A DNA stretch of 64,000 nucleotides from Polyangiaceae bacterium (GTDB taxonomy: Bacteria > Myxococcota_A > Polyangia > Polyangiales > Polyangiaceae): positions 1-64,000 of the forward strand of contig JAWKRG010000013.1 of assembly GCA_041389725.1 (NCBI GenBank). Reading direction: 5' to 3'. Numbering within the stretch: the first letter of the stretch is position 1; every line of letters begins with the position of its first letter. The position numbers were made by a program, and so were the translations under genes. This document shows positions 26,501 through 34,152 of this stretch, piece by piece. A model generated the notes under the pieces. The model worked only from the letters and a program-made list of their open reading frames with translations, was not told where the DNA came from and searched no databases.

Positions 26501-27402
26501 TCGCGACTGCCATGCTGGAGGGCATTGACGTCGACGAGGTCGACGAGTGGCTCGAAGCTGAGCTGCCGACCATCGCCCAGTTGGCACACGATGACGCGCA
26601 GGTGCGAGCGTGGCACCACGTCTACCGCTCGCTTTCCGCGCATACGAGAAACGACGTTGCTACCTATGTCGACGAGACTCGCTGCGCCCATGACGCACTG
26701 AACGAACTCGGCGACGAGCGCAGTGCGGCCGTCTTCGGGATGAACCTCGGCTTTGGGCTCACGAAGATCGGCGAGGGCGCGCAGGCGTTGGAAGTGCTGA
26801 GCGCTGCGCGCGAAGACGCCCAACGCCTCGGTCTGTTGCGTACCGAGGTCCAAGTGGACACGAACCTCAGCTACGCCCTCTTGTGCATGGGCAACGCGCG
26901 CGCGTCCCGAGACGCTGCACTGCGAGCGATTGACGGGGCCGAACGCCTGCAAGTTCCGACTCTGGGCGCCGTCAGCCACGCCTACGCCGCGCTGGCAGCT
27001 CTGAACCTGGGTGATGTGGACGGAGCGCTCGCTCACGCGCACTCCGCCGTGACGAATGCACGAGCTCAGGACGCCCTCGTGCCCATGACCAAAGCCGTGT
27101 TGGCGCGCGCGTGGCTCGCCCGAGGCGATGTGGCCTCGGCGCTGACTGAAGCCAGATCGGCCGCAGAGCTAGTGCGCAGCGCTACTACACCGGTGGAAGA
27201 CGAAGTGTGGACCGAACTGGCCCACACCGAAGCCGAGCAAGCCGCCGGCAATACCGCTGTGGCTCGGGAGCTTGCGACCGCAGCGGCGGAAAAGCTCCAG
27301 CGCGTTGCGGAGAGGCTGCCCGCTACGCGTCAACGACAGGCCTTCCTCGAGCTACCGATGCACCGCGAGTTGATCCAGCTCACGGCGCGCCTGGCGCGAT
27401 GA
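23569..27402 (+). CDS. Ser/Thr protein kinase fused to cyclase-like, AAA ATPase and TPR regions
   Basis: A 1277-residue multidomain protein. A Hanks-type kinase spans about residues 9-270, with GGMGRV glycine loop, VAIKLM lysine, VVHRDIKPSNLML catalytic loop and DFGIARL magnesium loop. A degenerate class III cyclase-like region (about 290-440) lacks the metal aspartates. An AAA/STAND-type ATPase comes next, with Walker A ATGPAGSGKSRLL (about 485) and Walker B LLAIEDLHWLDG (about 620). A long TPR-like helical tail runs from about 850 to the end. This is the domain order of large myxobacterial signalling kinases. A TTG at 23569 appears to be the start, since the next Met is inside the glycine loop. 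Targets unknown. Confidence 0.9.
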   Translation: MLNDALLDGRFRLLEEVARGGMGRVLRAEDSSTGDSVAIKLMTTTRPEAAERFQREAELLASLEHPAIVGYVAHGETSTGQLWLAMQWLRGSPLSERLRESALSLEDCVALLTRVASALAAAHAAGVVHRDIKPSNLMLVDGRPDSVVVLDFGIARLESGVDEVTATGEVVGSWAYMSPEQAMAQATLDARSDLFSLGCVAFECLSGRKAFNARQQTGILAKILLEDPPPPSTLNAAIPAALDDLTLRLLSKSPGSRPQSAAQVLNELQGLQNVADLPVRPRSVPPTGITGSERRLLSVVLARGVRDPDATIASNETSEHTRSVAMVAEIHGAGVHFLANGVLVLTLSGRGAPRDHAARAAQTALALQAREPRAMLAVSTGFGVLGSTLPVGSVIDRGVDALRHAAAGDIVVDATTRDLIAPDYTGMRRGDAFLLQGRRNDSELSRRVLSHAVPFVGRRQELAALSALIEQVLDEGCCRVALATGPAGSGKSRLLSEVLGAVEAKQLDVRVIRSRCEAFEFGAALAPVRRLLASALRSDESDAPAVRTALLERELRALGADGALNEDSHAFLAHLLGVEWRKDPRFVAAQRDARLMAEGQRRGVQGVLTALTSRQPVLLAIEDLHWLDGASVALLEHVLARMTDAPLALLGTARPELHTMHPGAFEQRSPLEVRLAPLSNKASQRIVRAVLGRDAAATLLADIVTRAQGNPFFLEELIRAASEGRQELPDTLLAMVQSRLDSLGTHHKRLLRAGSIFGERFRLEEAAALLGLDASRLPLDDLVAELTRKEILEPEQHGSALAFRHALLRDAAYAMLTEADRQLGHRLAAEWLAGAEPSEPFVIAEHFRKGGKPARAVPYYRASAAAALAAGTPERAVELADLALTCGDDGGELGALRSLEAEAQRMLARPELAGVAAEAALSQSSPQDAHYFVALRELALSSTQLGDYVAARSAADTLKRSGGSPELAPTRAVAVLRIATAMLEGIDVDEVDEWLEAELPTIAQLAHDDAQVRAWHHVYRSLSAHTRNDVATYVDETRCAHDALNELGDERSAAVFGMNLGFGLTKIGEGAQALEVLSAAREDAQRLGLLRTEVQVDTNLSYALLCMGNARASRDAALRAIDGAERLQVPTLGAVSHAYAALAALNLGDVDGALAHAHSAVTNARAQDALVPMTKAVLARAWLARGDVASALTEARSAAELVRSATTPVEDEVWTELAHTEAEQAAGNTAVARELATAAAEKLQRVAERLPATRQRQAFLELPMHRELIQLTARLAR

Positions 27403-27469
27403 GCGTTTGACACGACGAAGCGGGGGGTGCGGAGTTGTATCTCCCTGGCGCGCGCGCTACAGATCGGGC

Positions 27470-29401
27470 GTGCCTGGTGAAGAATCGGCGCCCGAGTCAG
27501 CTGCGCTGTCCCACGCGCTGGGCAGCCTTCTGAACCAGGCTCGCACGGCACTCTTCGTGCTGGGCGGGGCGGGGGAGGTGTTGACCATGAACGCTGCCGC
27601 CCAGCGCCTGGTACGCAGCACGCTGCCCTTGGCGGCCGGCCGGAAGTACTCGTCGCTGCCCTGTTTTACCCGAGATGCGGGGCTTCGTGGGGCGCTCGAC
27701 GCAGCCCTGGTGCAGGCGCTCGGCGGTCGGTACCAGCACGTCGACGGCGTCATGGCGCACGAGTGCGGAGAGCAGCGCCACGTGCAGCTGCATTTGACAC
27801 CCTTCGTCAATGCGCTGGGCGAAGCCTCGGGGGTGATAGTCGAGGGACTCGATATCACGGAGCGAGTGATGGCTCGGCGCGCCTTGGAGGAGAGCGAGCG
27901 TCGCTATCGCTCCATCTTCGAGACCAACCCGGCCATCAAGATCGTGCTCGACCCGACTACCGGGGAGATCGTGGATGCGAACGCCGCCGCCGCCGAGTTC
28001 TATGGCTACGAACTCGACCAGCTGAAGCAAATGCGGATCCTCGACATCAACGTGGCCTCCGTCGACGAGATCCAAGCGGAAATGGAACTGGCTCGCACGA
28101 GCCGCCGCCTCTTCTTCAACTTCCGCCACCGGCTGGCGAGCGGAGAAGTTCGCGACGTCGAAGTCTACAGTGGCCCGATCCAGGTCGCCGGCCGCGAGCT
28201 GCTGCACTCCATCATCATCGACGTCACCGATCGCAAGCGGTTGGAGCAACGTGTGGCGCGCGCTGAACGGCTGGAGGCGATCGGGCAGCTGGCGGGAGGG
28301 GTTGCCCACGACTTCAACAACATCCTGACCGTCGTCCTGGGATATGTGGAGCTTGCGCAGCGGTTGCTGCCGTCCGAACATCCCGCGGGGCAATGCGTGC
28401 AAGAGATAGACGCGGCGGCACGGCGCGCCGCCGAGCTCAGCCAACAACTGCTGGGCCTGTCTCGAACTCAGGTTGCCGCTACGGAGCCTCTCGACATCGG
28501 CGAGACGCTGCTAGGCATGGATCGCTTCCTACGGCGGCTCATCAGCGAGGACATCGAACTGGTCACCGTCGTCGAGCCCCAGCTCGCCCGCGTGGAGATC
28601 AACCGCGGTCGGTTGGAGCAAGCCATCGTGAACCTGGTCGTCAACGCGCGAGACGCGATCGCCGGGCCAGGACGCATTCGGATCGAAGTTCATCAGGCGA
28701 TGGCAGAGAATGGCCCACTGCAGGCGGCTCACGGCTCGATCTGCATTCGCGTGTCCGACGACGGTTCCGGCATCGCCGCAGACGCGCTGCCCTACATCTT
28801 CGACCCACTGTTTTCGACCAAAGAGAGCCAAGGCGGTACGGGCTTCGGGCTCGCCACTACCAAGAACATCGTGGAATCTGCGGGCGGCGAAGTCCTAGTG
28901 GAGACAGCCATCGGTGAAGGAACGACCTTCGCGCTCTGGTTGCCTGCGTGCGAGCTCACCCGGGAGCCCGTCCCGCATCGCCAATCGATGGTGCAGCGAG
29001 TGCTTCGCGGTCGCGTGCTGCTCGCCGAGGATGAACCAGCCGTGCGACGCTTGATGGTGCGGGCGTTGGTCGGAGCTGGATACGAGGTGGACCAGTCCGA
29101 GAACGGCGATACTGCGCTGAGGCGCTTCGAGTCGGATCCGGCCGTCTACGACGCCTTGGTCACGGACGTCGTGATGCCTTTGCTCTCGGGCCCCGAACTA
29201 GCGAGACGCGTGCTGGCCCTACGCCCCAACCTGCCCGTACTCTTCGTGTCCGGCTATCCTGCGGACCTGGACTCCAAACTGCTGGCCGAGGGCTCCCGCA
29301 GTTTCTTGGCAAAGCCATTCACTGCCAGCGAGCTGGTGGAACAGCTGGATGCGTTGATCCCCGCAGCGACCACGGATTGGCGAGCCAAATCCCTCCGCTG
29401 A
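27470..29401 (+). CDS. Two-PAS hybrid histidine kinase
   Basis: About 643 residues. Two PAS domains lie at about residues 15-135 and 140-260, the second beginning YRSIFETNPAIKIVLD. HisKA has its His in GQLAGGVAHDFNNILTVVLG (about 282). The HATPase carries NLVVNARDAIAGPG, VSDDGSGI and GTGFGLATTKNI, and a receiver at about 515-635 has its Asp in ALVTDVVMPLLSG. It is soluble, with no membrane helix. It lies 68 bp after the Ser/Thr kinase and is the same architecture as the kinase at 21323 but with an extra PAS. The GTG at 27470 is taken as start; TTG at 27407 is possible but adds residues without domain similarity. Confidence 0.9.
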   Translation: MPGEESAPESAALSHALGSLLNQARTALFVLGGAGEVLTMNAAAQRLVRSTLPLAAGRKYSSLPCFTRDAGLRGALDAALVQALGGRYQHVDGVMAHECGEQRHVQLHLTPFVNALGEASGVIVEGLDITERVMARRALEESERRYRSIFETNPAIKIVLDPTTGEIVDANAAAAEFYGYELDQLKQMRILDINVASVDEIQAEMELARTSRRLFFNFRHRLASGEVRDVEVYSGPIQVAGRELLHSIIIDVTDRKRLEQRVARAERLEAIGQLAGGVAHDFNNILTVVLGYVELAQRLLPSEHPAGQCVQEIDAAARRAAELSQQLLGLSRTQVAATEPLDIGETLLGMDRFLRRLISEDIELVTVVEPQLARVEINRGRLEQAIVNLVVNARDAIAGPGRIRIEVHQAMAENGPLQAAHGSICIRVSDDGSGIAADALPYIFDPLFSTKESQGGTGFGLATTKNIVESAGGEVLVETAIGEGTTFALWLPACELTREPVPHRQSMVQRVLRGRVLLAEDEPAVRRLMVRALVGAGYEVDQSENGDTALRRFESDPAVYDALVTDVVMPLLSGPELARRVLALRPNLPVLFVSGYPADLDSKLLAEGSRSFLAKPFTASELVEQLDALIPAATTDWRAKSLR

Positions 29402-29947
29402 TCAAGGCGTGTCGGGCTCGAGCTTCAGCGCCGCGCTATTGATGCAGTAGCGCGTTCCGGTTGGCTGGGGGCCATCGTCGAACACGTGGCCCAGATGCCC
29501 GCCACACCGACTGCACACGACCTCGGTACGTTGCATGAGCCAGGAGCGATCCGAATGCTCCGCCACGCTTTCAGGGTCCGCTGGGCGTACGAAGCTCGGC
29601 CATCCAGTCCCCGAGTCGAACTTGTCCGCGGATTGGAACAGCACCTGACCGCAACCCGCGCACACGTACTTGCCTGAGCGCTTCTCGTCCCAGTAAGCGC
29701 CGCTGAATGCTCGCTCCGTGCCCTTCTTGCGCAGTACGCGGTACTGCTCCGGTGTCAGCTCTTCCTTCCACTCCGCATCGCTCTTTGCCATCAGTTCTCC
29801 CGTGTTCGCTGCGCCTGCCATTGCCGGTGCGCCGCCTTCTCGGTCCGCCCGACTGCAGGCCAACATGAGTACGCCAGCGAGCACCAACAAGGGTTGGCCC
29901 GGCCGGTGGGACCCCGTGACTCGAGAGCGGGCGGTCGATCTGAACAT
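29402..29947 (-). CDS. msrB: Peptide-methionine (R)-S-oxide reductase MsrB, lipoprotein form
   Basis: A 181-residue MsrB with an N-terminal lipoprotein signal (VLMLAC, Cys near 31), so it acts in the periplasm or outer membrane. The catalytic domain covers residues 55-178: zinc ligands CAGCG and CSRCG, substrate-pocket GTGWPSFVRP, GHVFDDGPQPTGTRYCINS with the catalytic Cys in RYCIN. It reduces methionine-R-sulfoxide in oxidised proteins using thiol reductants. The gene ends one base after the hybrid kinase stop on the other strand, and the ATG at 29947 starts a clean signal peptide. A longer frame to 30031 adds only unrelated residues. Confidence 0.93.
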   Translation of the reverse strand: MFRSTARSRVTGSHRPGQPLLVLAGVLMLACSRADREGGAPAMAGAANTGELMAKSDAEWKEELTPEQYRVLRKKGTERAFSGAYWDEKRSGKYVCAGCGQVLFQSADKFDSGTGWPSFVRPADPESVAEHSDRSWLMQRTEVVCSRCGGHLGHVFDDGPQPTGTRYCINSAALKLEPDTP

Positions 29948-29987
29948 GTAGCTCGATACGTACCGCGCCGCCGTCCGGTTACCCTTC

Positions 29988-31190
29988 TCAGTACACTTGC
30001 ACCGTCGAAACCACGGTTTGTTCGCTGCCACTGAAGGCCGCCATGCTCACCGCCTTGAGCTTCTCGACGATGCACTGCGCCGTGGGTGTCCCCGCATAGG
30101 GCGCATTGGTGACTTGCACGCCATCCACGCTGCCGCTGGGGGCAAACTTGACGCTGACGCGCACGGCTCCGGGAGGTGCGCCCGCGCGGCGGCAGCGCGC
30201 TGCCTGCTTCGCCCCTTCTGCCAAAGCCCTCAAGGCCAGCCCTCGATCGAACTCGGCACCACTTGCCGCAGCCGGAGCGGGCGCCTCGCCGGAAGGCGCA
30301 GGCTCGGCGTTCGGCTCCGCGGCGGGCTCTGCCGAAGGCGCGGCGCTCGCCTCGGGATCCGCAGCAGTGGCCGCAGGCTCGGGGCTGGGCGCCGGGGCGG
30401 CCGCGGGCTCCGGAGTCGAGGAGGGTTGCGTAGGCACTACAGCGACAGGTCGAACCGCAGAACCTGCGGCGCGCTGCTCGGGCGTGTCGTGATTGGTCAG
30501 TAGCCACCAACCGCCCAGCAGTACGGCGGCACCAACGACGAACCAGAGTAGGCCGCTCGACCCCTCCGGCGGACTGGGCGCCTCGCGGGCTGGACGCGCT
30601 TTGGCAGCTTGACGGCGCTCGCCCGAGCGCCGCGGCTTTTCGTCGGAATCCTCGTCGTCGTCGGAATCCTCCTCGTCGTCGCCCTCGTCGTCGTCGCCCT
30701 CGTCGTCGTCGCTCTCGTCGTCGTCGCTCTCGTCGTCGTCGCTCTCGTCGTCGTCGCTCTCGTCGTCGTCGCCCTCGTCGTCGGATTCCTCCTCGTCGTC
30801 GCCCTCGTCGTCGTCGCTCTCGTCGCCGTCGCCCTCGTCGTCGCCCTCCTCGTCGTCGTCGGATTCCTCCTCGTCGTCGCCCTCGTCGCCGTCGTCCTCG
30901 TCGGATTCCTCGTCGTCGTCGCTCTCGTCGCCGTCGCCCTCCTCGTCGGAATCCTCGTCGTCATCGCCCTCGTCGGAATCCTCGTCGTCAGAATCCTCGT
31001 CGTCGTCGCCGTCTCCTTCGTCTTCGTCGGAGTCGTCACCGTCGTCGTCGTCGTCGTCGTCGGAATCCTCGTCGTCGTCGTCGGAACCCTCGTCGTCCGC
31101 ACCAACTGTGTCGGACTCCTCGACATCGTCCTGCGCGGTAGCGTCGGTTTCCTCGTCCGCTTCGGGCTCGTCGTCTCGATCTCGTGCCAT
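29988..31190 (-). CDS. Single-pass membrane protein with acidic D/E/S tract and TonB-like C terminus
   Basis: A 400-residue protein in four parts. Residues 1-184 are almost only Asp, Glu, Ser and Gly in repeats such as DDEEESDDEGDDD. A basic patch follows (PRRSGERRQAAKARPAR). One transmembrane helix lies at about 212-230 (GLLWFVVGAAVLLGGWWLL), then a Pro/Ala/Glu linker. The C-terminal domain (about 315-400) includes AVRVSVKFAPSGSVDGVQV and CIVEKLKAVSMAAF. It looks like the AgmX/PglI or TonB-like energy-coupling C-terminal domains of myxobacteria. Topology would put the acidic arm in the cytoplasm and the TonB-like end in the periplasm. A role in envelope energy transduction or motility is inference. 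Confidence 0.75.
   Translation of the reverse strand: MARDRDDEPEADEETDATAQDDVEESDTVGADDEGSDDDDEDSDDDDDDDGDDSDEDEGDGDDDEDSDDEDSDEGDDDEDSDEEGDGDESDDDEESDEDDGDEGDDEEESDDDEEGDDEGDGDESDDDEGDDEEESDDEGDDDESDDDESDDDESDDDESDDDEGDDDEGDDEEDSDDDEDSDEKPRRSGERRQAAKARPAREAPSPPEGSSGLLWFVVGAAVLLGGWWLLTNHDTPEQRAAGSAVRPVAVVPTQPSSTPEPAAAPAPSPEPAATAADPEASAAPSAEPAAEPNAEPAPSGEAPAPAAASGAEFDRGLALRALAEGAKQAARCRRAGAPPGAVRVSVKFAPSGSVDGVQVTNAPYAGTPTAQCIVEKLKAVSMAAFSGSEQTVVSTVQVY
30640..31110. repeat. TCG/TCC-rich low-complexity tract (acidic arm)
   Basis: On the plus strand this is nearly pure TCGTCG(C/T)TC repeats with scattered GGAATCC blocks, encoding Asp/Glu/Ser on the minus strand. The plus strand is also open here and would give a Val/Leu-rich product, but that is a by-product of the repeat. 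The tract should be length-variable. Confidence 0.85.
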
Positions 31191-31320
31191 GGTTGCCTCC
31201 AGCCTCGTGAAACGTTGAGCACCAGCGCGCGCTCAGGGCAATCACTTTGCCAGGGAGCGCCCCGCCACGAAACGGTTTTCTCGACGGCTTGCCGTGCGAG
31301 CCCACCCACTCCGGAAGCTG

Positions 31321-31953
31321 CTAGCGGAAAGTGACCTTCACTTCGTCGTAGCCCAGCGCTTGAACCAAGGATTCCACCGTTCGAGAAGCATTCTTGCGCG
31401 CGCGCTCCAGGACCCCACTCTTGGTGGCCGCCTCACGCAGACTTCGCTCGGCCTCGCGGCGCGCCTGGCTCTCGAGCGCCTCCTTGCGCGTGGCTAGCGT
31501 ATCGGTCTGTCGTGTGTGCACGAAGGTGCGTTCGTTGTCGAGGTGCGCCGACAGGACCTCTGGAGCGGGCAAGCGAATCGTCGCGCGCTTTCTTTCTTCG
31601 TCGATCACCACGTCGCCGGCCTGGAGCTTGCTCAAGTCCACGCCCGCAACGACGTCTCCGCTCGCAACCAGCAAGATGGCGTCCTCGGCCTGAACCAGCC
31701 CAAACAACTTCGACTGCTTGTCACGCAGGTCGATGACTCGTTCGATGTGCGCTTCGGCGCTCTCCAAGCGCGCCAGATCTCTCAACGCCAGCACCACGCT
31801 CGGGGTCGAGCGAACGACTGTCACCGAGCTACTCGCAGGTGGCAGCGTCGGCACTCTAGTTCGACCCACGGTGTACCCCAGCAGCGTGCCACCGACGATG
31901 AGAGCCGTGGCCAGTAGCGCAGGCTTCACGTAGACTGGGGGTGAGGACTTCAC
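31321..31953 (-). CDS. DUF4230 family membrane-anchored protein
   Basis: A 210-residue protein with one N-terminal transmembrane helix (PALLATALIVGGTLLGYTVG), then a DUF4230-type domain: LARLESAEAHIERVIDLRDK, AILLVASGDVVAGVDLSKLQ and RATIRLPAPEVLSAHLDNER. A charged helical C terminus follows (SQARREAERSLREAATKSG). The family is of unknown function and is usually anchored with the domain outside the cytoplasm. GTG at 31953 is taken as start because it places the helix directly at the N terminus; an upstream extension in frame to 32343 runs antisense through the next gene and is rejected. It follows the acidic membrane protein gene by 130 bp only in position, since both are minus strand and may be separate units. 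Confidence 0.8.
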   Translation of the reverse strand: MKSSPPVYVKPALLATALIVGGTLLGYTVGRTRVPTLPPASSSVTVVRSTPSVVLALRDLARLESAEAHIERVIDLRDKQSKLFGLVQAEDAILLVASGDVVAGVDLSKLQAGDVVIDEERKRATIRLPAPEVLSAHLDNERTFVHTRQTDTLATRKEALESQARREAERSLREAATKSGVLERARKNASRTVESLVQALGYDEVKVTFR

Positions 31954-32077
31954 CTGGAGAATATGGGGTCCGCCGCCCCGCGTCTGCAAGGTGGAGAACC
32001 CTGGAGGCGGAGGGTCGTGCCGTGCGACCGCACGCGACAACTTGACAGAGGTGCGGCAGAAGCCGAGGATCATCGGC

Positions 32078-32800
32078 ATGTGGACAGCGCGCGTGGGATG
32101 GGGATTGTGCATCGCCGCGGCCCTGGCCGCATGTGGGGTGGACGAGCCTCTGCGCGTGGGGGTGGAAACGCCCAGCGTCGTGTCCGACGCCGGTGCGGAC
32201 GTCGCCCTCGACGCCGCCGGCGGCAGTGCAGGGACGTCAGGCTTCGACGGCTCCGCGGAATCCGCCGCGGACGTAGTGCTCGATACGGGCGCAGACGTCC
32301 TCGCGGACGCGAGCGGTGACGCCATCGAGGACGCAGCGCCCACGCTGGTCCCCGACTTCGCCTTGAGCGACGAGAACCCGGCTTCAGCGAGTCATGGGCA
32401 GCTGGTATCCCCGCGGGACTACTTGGGCAAAGTATCTGCCTGGTACTTCGGACACTCGACGTGAAGCTACTGCAGTAGCCAGTTTGGCTACCTGGACACG
32501 CTGCAACAGAAACTCTCGCAGCAAGGCACCAAGATCCCGATCCAGATCCTGGGCGTGAACGGGCAAGGTTTGGAGTCCGGCAATGCGTCGATCACGGCGG
32601 GACGCACGCTTCCCTGGCTTCAAGATACGGCCACTGCCAACGTCGAAACCAGCTGGGGCGCGAACTACCGCGACGTGGTGATCGTGGATAGCAAGAACTT
32701 CCGTGTCACGGCCTACAACCTGACGGAACACGATCTGTCCGTGCAGGCAAACTTCGACGAGTTGGAGCAACTCCTGCTCAGCACCGCCAACGCTCAGTAG
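32078..32800 (+). CDS. Probable selenocysteine-containing thioredoxin-fold lipoprotein (TGA = Sec129)
   Basis: One reading frame of 240 codons interrupted once, by TGA at 32462-32464. Upstream is a lipoprotein signal (LAAC, Cys 19), an Asp/Ala/Gly stalk, then the redoxin-like start LVSPRDYLGKVSAWYFGHST. Downstream in the same frame comes SYCSSQFGYLDTLQQKL, then IQILGVNGQGLESGN, LPWLQDT and YRDVVIVDSKNFRVTAYNL, the normal second half of a TlpA/AhpC-like fold. Reading TGA as Sec gives the motif Sec-Ser-Tyr-Cys (U129, C132), exactly at the thioredoxin C-x-x-C position. A bacterial SECIS-type hairpin lies at the right distance. A degrading gene would not be expected to show this. The ATG at 32078 has GAGG eight bases upstream. 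It should be a periplasm-facing thiol oxidoreductase. Confidence 0.8.
32473..32494 (+). promoter_or_regulatory. Candidate bacterial SECIS hairpin
   Basis: Six perfect pairs GTAGCC (32475-32480) with GGCTAC (32486-32491), extended by two more pairs across one bulged C (32492), close the loop AGTTT. The loop begins 17 bases after the TGA ends, and a G is among its first two bases. Published bacterial SECIS consensus asks for both a G in the first two loop bases and about 16-37 nt between UGA and loop. An overlapping palindrome GCTACTGCAGTAGC (32466-32479) could compete. Confidence 0.6.
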
Positions 32801-32831
32801 CCTGCGGCGTGAGTGAGAAGTCCGGCCGCCA

Positions 32832-34070
32832 CTACTCTGCGATGGTGGTGTCGAACAGGCTCGCGAGCGCAACGTGCCCCGCGGCGTTGGGGTGAATGCA
32901 CGTGACGTCGAACCACAACGGTTGATTGGGTCCGCGGTAGCAAGGTCCCGTCGGGTCATCACGCTTGTATCCGTGGCCGCAGAACGCCTCGAGCATGAAA
33001 ACCATGTCGGACTGCGTATCGACCGCGATCTTCATGTACTGCTCGTTGGCCCAGATCACCATGTCGGAGAGCGCGCCGACGTCCTGCCAGGGCTCGATCC
33101 CACCCAGACCGGCGGTCACGCAAGAGTTCGTCTCCCCGGTGCCGTCCGTGAACTCGTACATGTTGGCGAACACGACGTCCGCGCCGCCAGGCACGTTGGT
33201 CGGGCTCTTGAGCCAGACCACGGCGTCCCGCAGGTTCTGTACGAAGTCCTTCGTCACCTGCCACAGCTCGGCAACGGTCTTTTTCGGACTCGTTCCACCC
33301 CCGTCTTTGGTGATGGCAGCGATGTCGTTGCCGCCCATGGTCATGATCACGAGGTGCTTCAAGTGGCGCTTGTTTGGCGGAATGCAGTCGGTGATCTGAT
33401 TGTTATCCTTCATCAAGTCGTCGGTGCGAGCACCCCACTTCGAGCAACTGACGAAGTCTCCTGACTCCTTCGGAAAGGCGGTACCGCTGAAGGGGTCGGC
33501 GGCGCCCCAGCCAAGCCCGGGCGGCTTGAGTCCGAGTTTGCCGGCCAAGGACTTGGCCAGGATGGCTCGATAGACCGCCGCAGGATTGATGTTCGTGGGG
33601 GGTGTGCCCACCGTGACGGAGTCGCCCAAGAACACCACGCGCTGGATCCCGCTGATGCTTTGGTGGTTGGTTCCGTTGCAGTGGGAGCCGATGGTCGGAT
33701 TGAATTGATCGTAGTCGGGGCCGAGACTCGTGCTCGACGCGTTCACGAACTGCTTGGCAAAGCACTCCTTCGCGGTCAGTGTGCCGGCGTCGGCCGCAGC
33801 GTCGCCCCCTGCACTGCCCGCGCTGCCATCCGCGCCTGCATCCGCGCCGCCGGATCCAGCCGTCGTTCCTCCGCTGCCGCCAGCGTCGACCCCGGCTTCA
33901 CCTCCGCTAGCTCCCGCAGCACCGCTGCTCCCCCCTGCGCCCGCGGTCCCACCGATTCCCGATCCGCCCGCGCTACCCGCTCCCCCACCCGAAGCTGCCG
34001 GCTTCCCCTCCTCGCTCGAACCGCAGCCCACGATCAGCAACGCCGCGAGTACCCACTTCCTCACCCTCAT
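32832..34070 (-). CDS. SGNH/GDSL-type hydrolase lipoprotein
   Basis: A 412-residue lipoprotein. The signal peptide ends LLIVGC, followed by a Gly/Ser/Ala/Asp stalk of about 80 residues. The C-terminal 300 residues hold the SGNH blocks: VVFLGDSVTVG (catalytic Ser), MGGNDIAA (block III Asn), and CIHPNAAGHVALA with the D/T-x-x-H-P catalytic His. Several cysteines (ECFAKQF, SHCNG, TDCIPP, NSCVTAG, EAFCGHG, GPCYRG) suggest disulfides. It is probably a surface esterase or lipase-like enzyme; the substrate could be an acylated sugar or lipid. The ATG at 34070 is preferred to GTG at 34079. It is convergent with the selenoprotein gene. Confidence 0.88.
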   Translation of the reverse strand: MRVRKWVLAALLIVGCGSSEEGKPAASGGGAGSAGGSGIGGTAGAGGSSGAAGASGGEAGVDAGGSGGTTAGSGGADAGADGSAGSAGGDAAADAGTLTAKECFAKQFVNASSTSLGPDYDQFNPTIGSHCNGTNHQSISGIQRVVFLGDSVTVGTPPTNINPAAVYRAILAKSLAGKLGLKPPGLGWGAADPFSGTAFPKESGDFVSCSKWGARTDDLMKDNNQITDCIPPNKRHLKHLVIMTMGGNDIAAITKDGGGTSPKKTVAELWQVTKDFVQNLRDAVVWLKSPTNVPGGADVVFANMYEFTDGTGETNSCVTAGLGGIEPWQDVGALSDMVIWANEQYMKIAVDTQSDMVFMLEAFCGHGYKRDDPTGPCYRGPNQPLWFDVTCIHPNAAGHVALASLFDTTIAE

Positions 34071-34152
34071 GGCGCGCACTATACCGGCCGGCCGGCCGTT
34101 TGCTACGATTTTTCACGATTCGGCCGTTTTTGCGCCACGATTGGCGTCGGGG

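Noticed and set aside
30609..31334. Plus-strand open frame of Val/Leu repeats across the acidic tract
   Set aside because: It is the reverse reading of the TCG-type repeat; the opposite strand has a start, a membrane helix and a recognisable C-terminal domain.
32042..32070. TTGACA at 32042 with a weak -10 at 32065 as a promoter for the redoxin gene
   Set aside because: The -10 match (GAGGAT) is poor and it coincides with the probable ribosome site before the ATG at 32078, so it would give an almost leaderless mRNA.
32462..32464. TGA inside the redoxin gene as a simple nonsense mutation or sequencing error
   Set aside because: The rest of the frame is intact on both sides, the TGA is at the exact catalytic position, and a SECIS-like hairpin follows. 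A decaying gene would be expected to show frameshifts too. It stays listed as a probable, not proven, selenoprotein.
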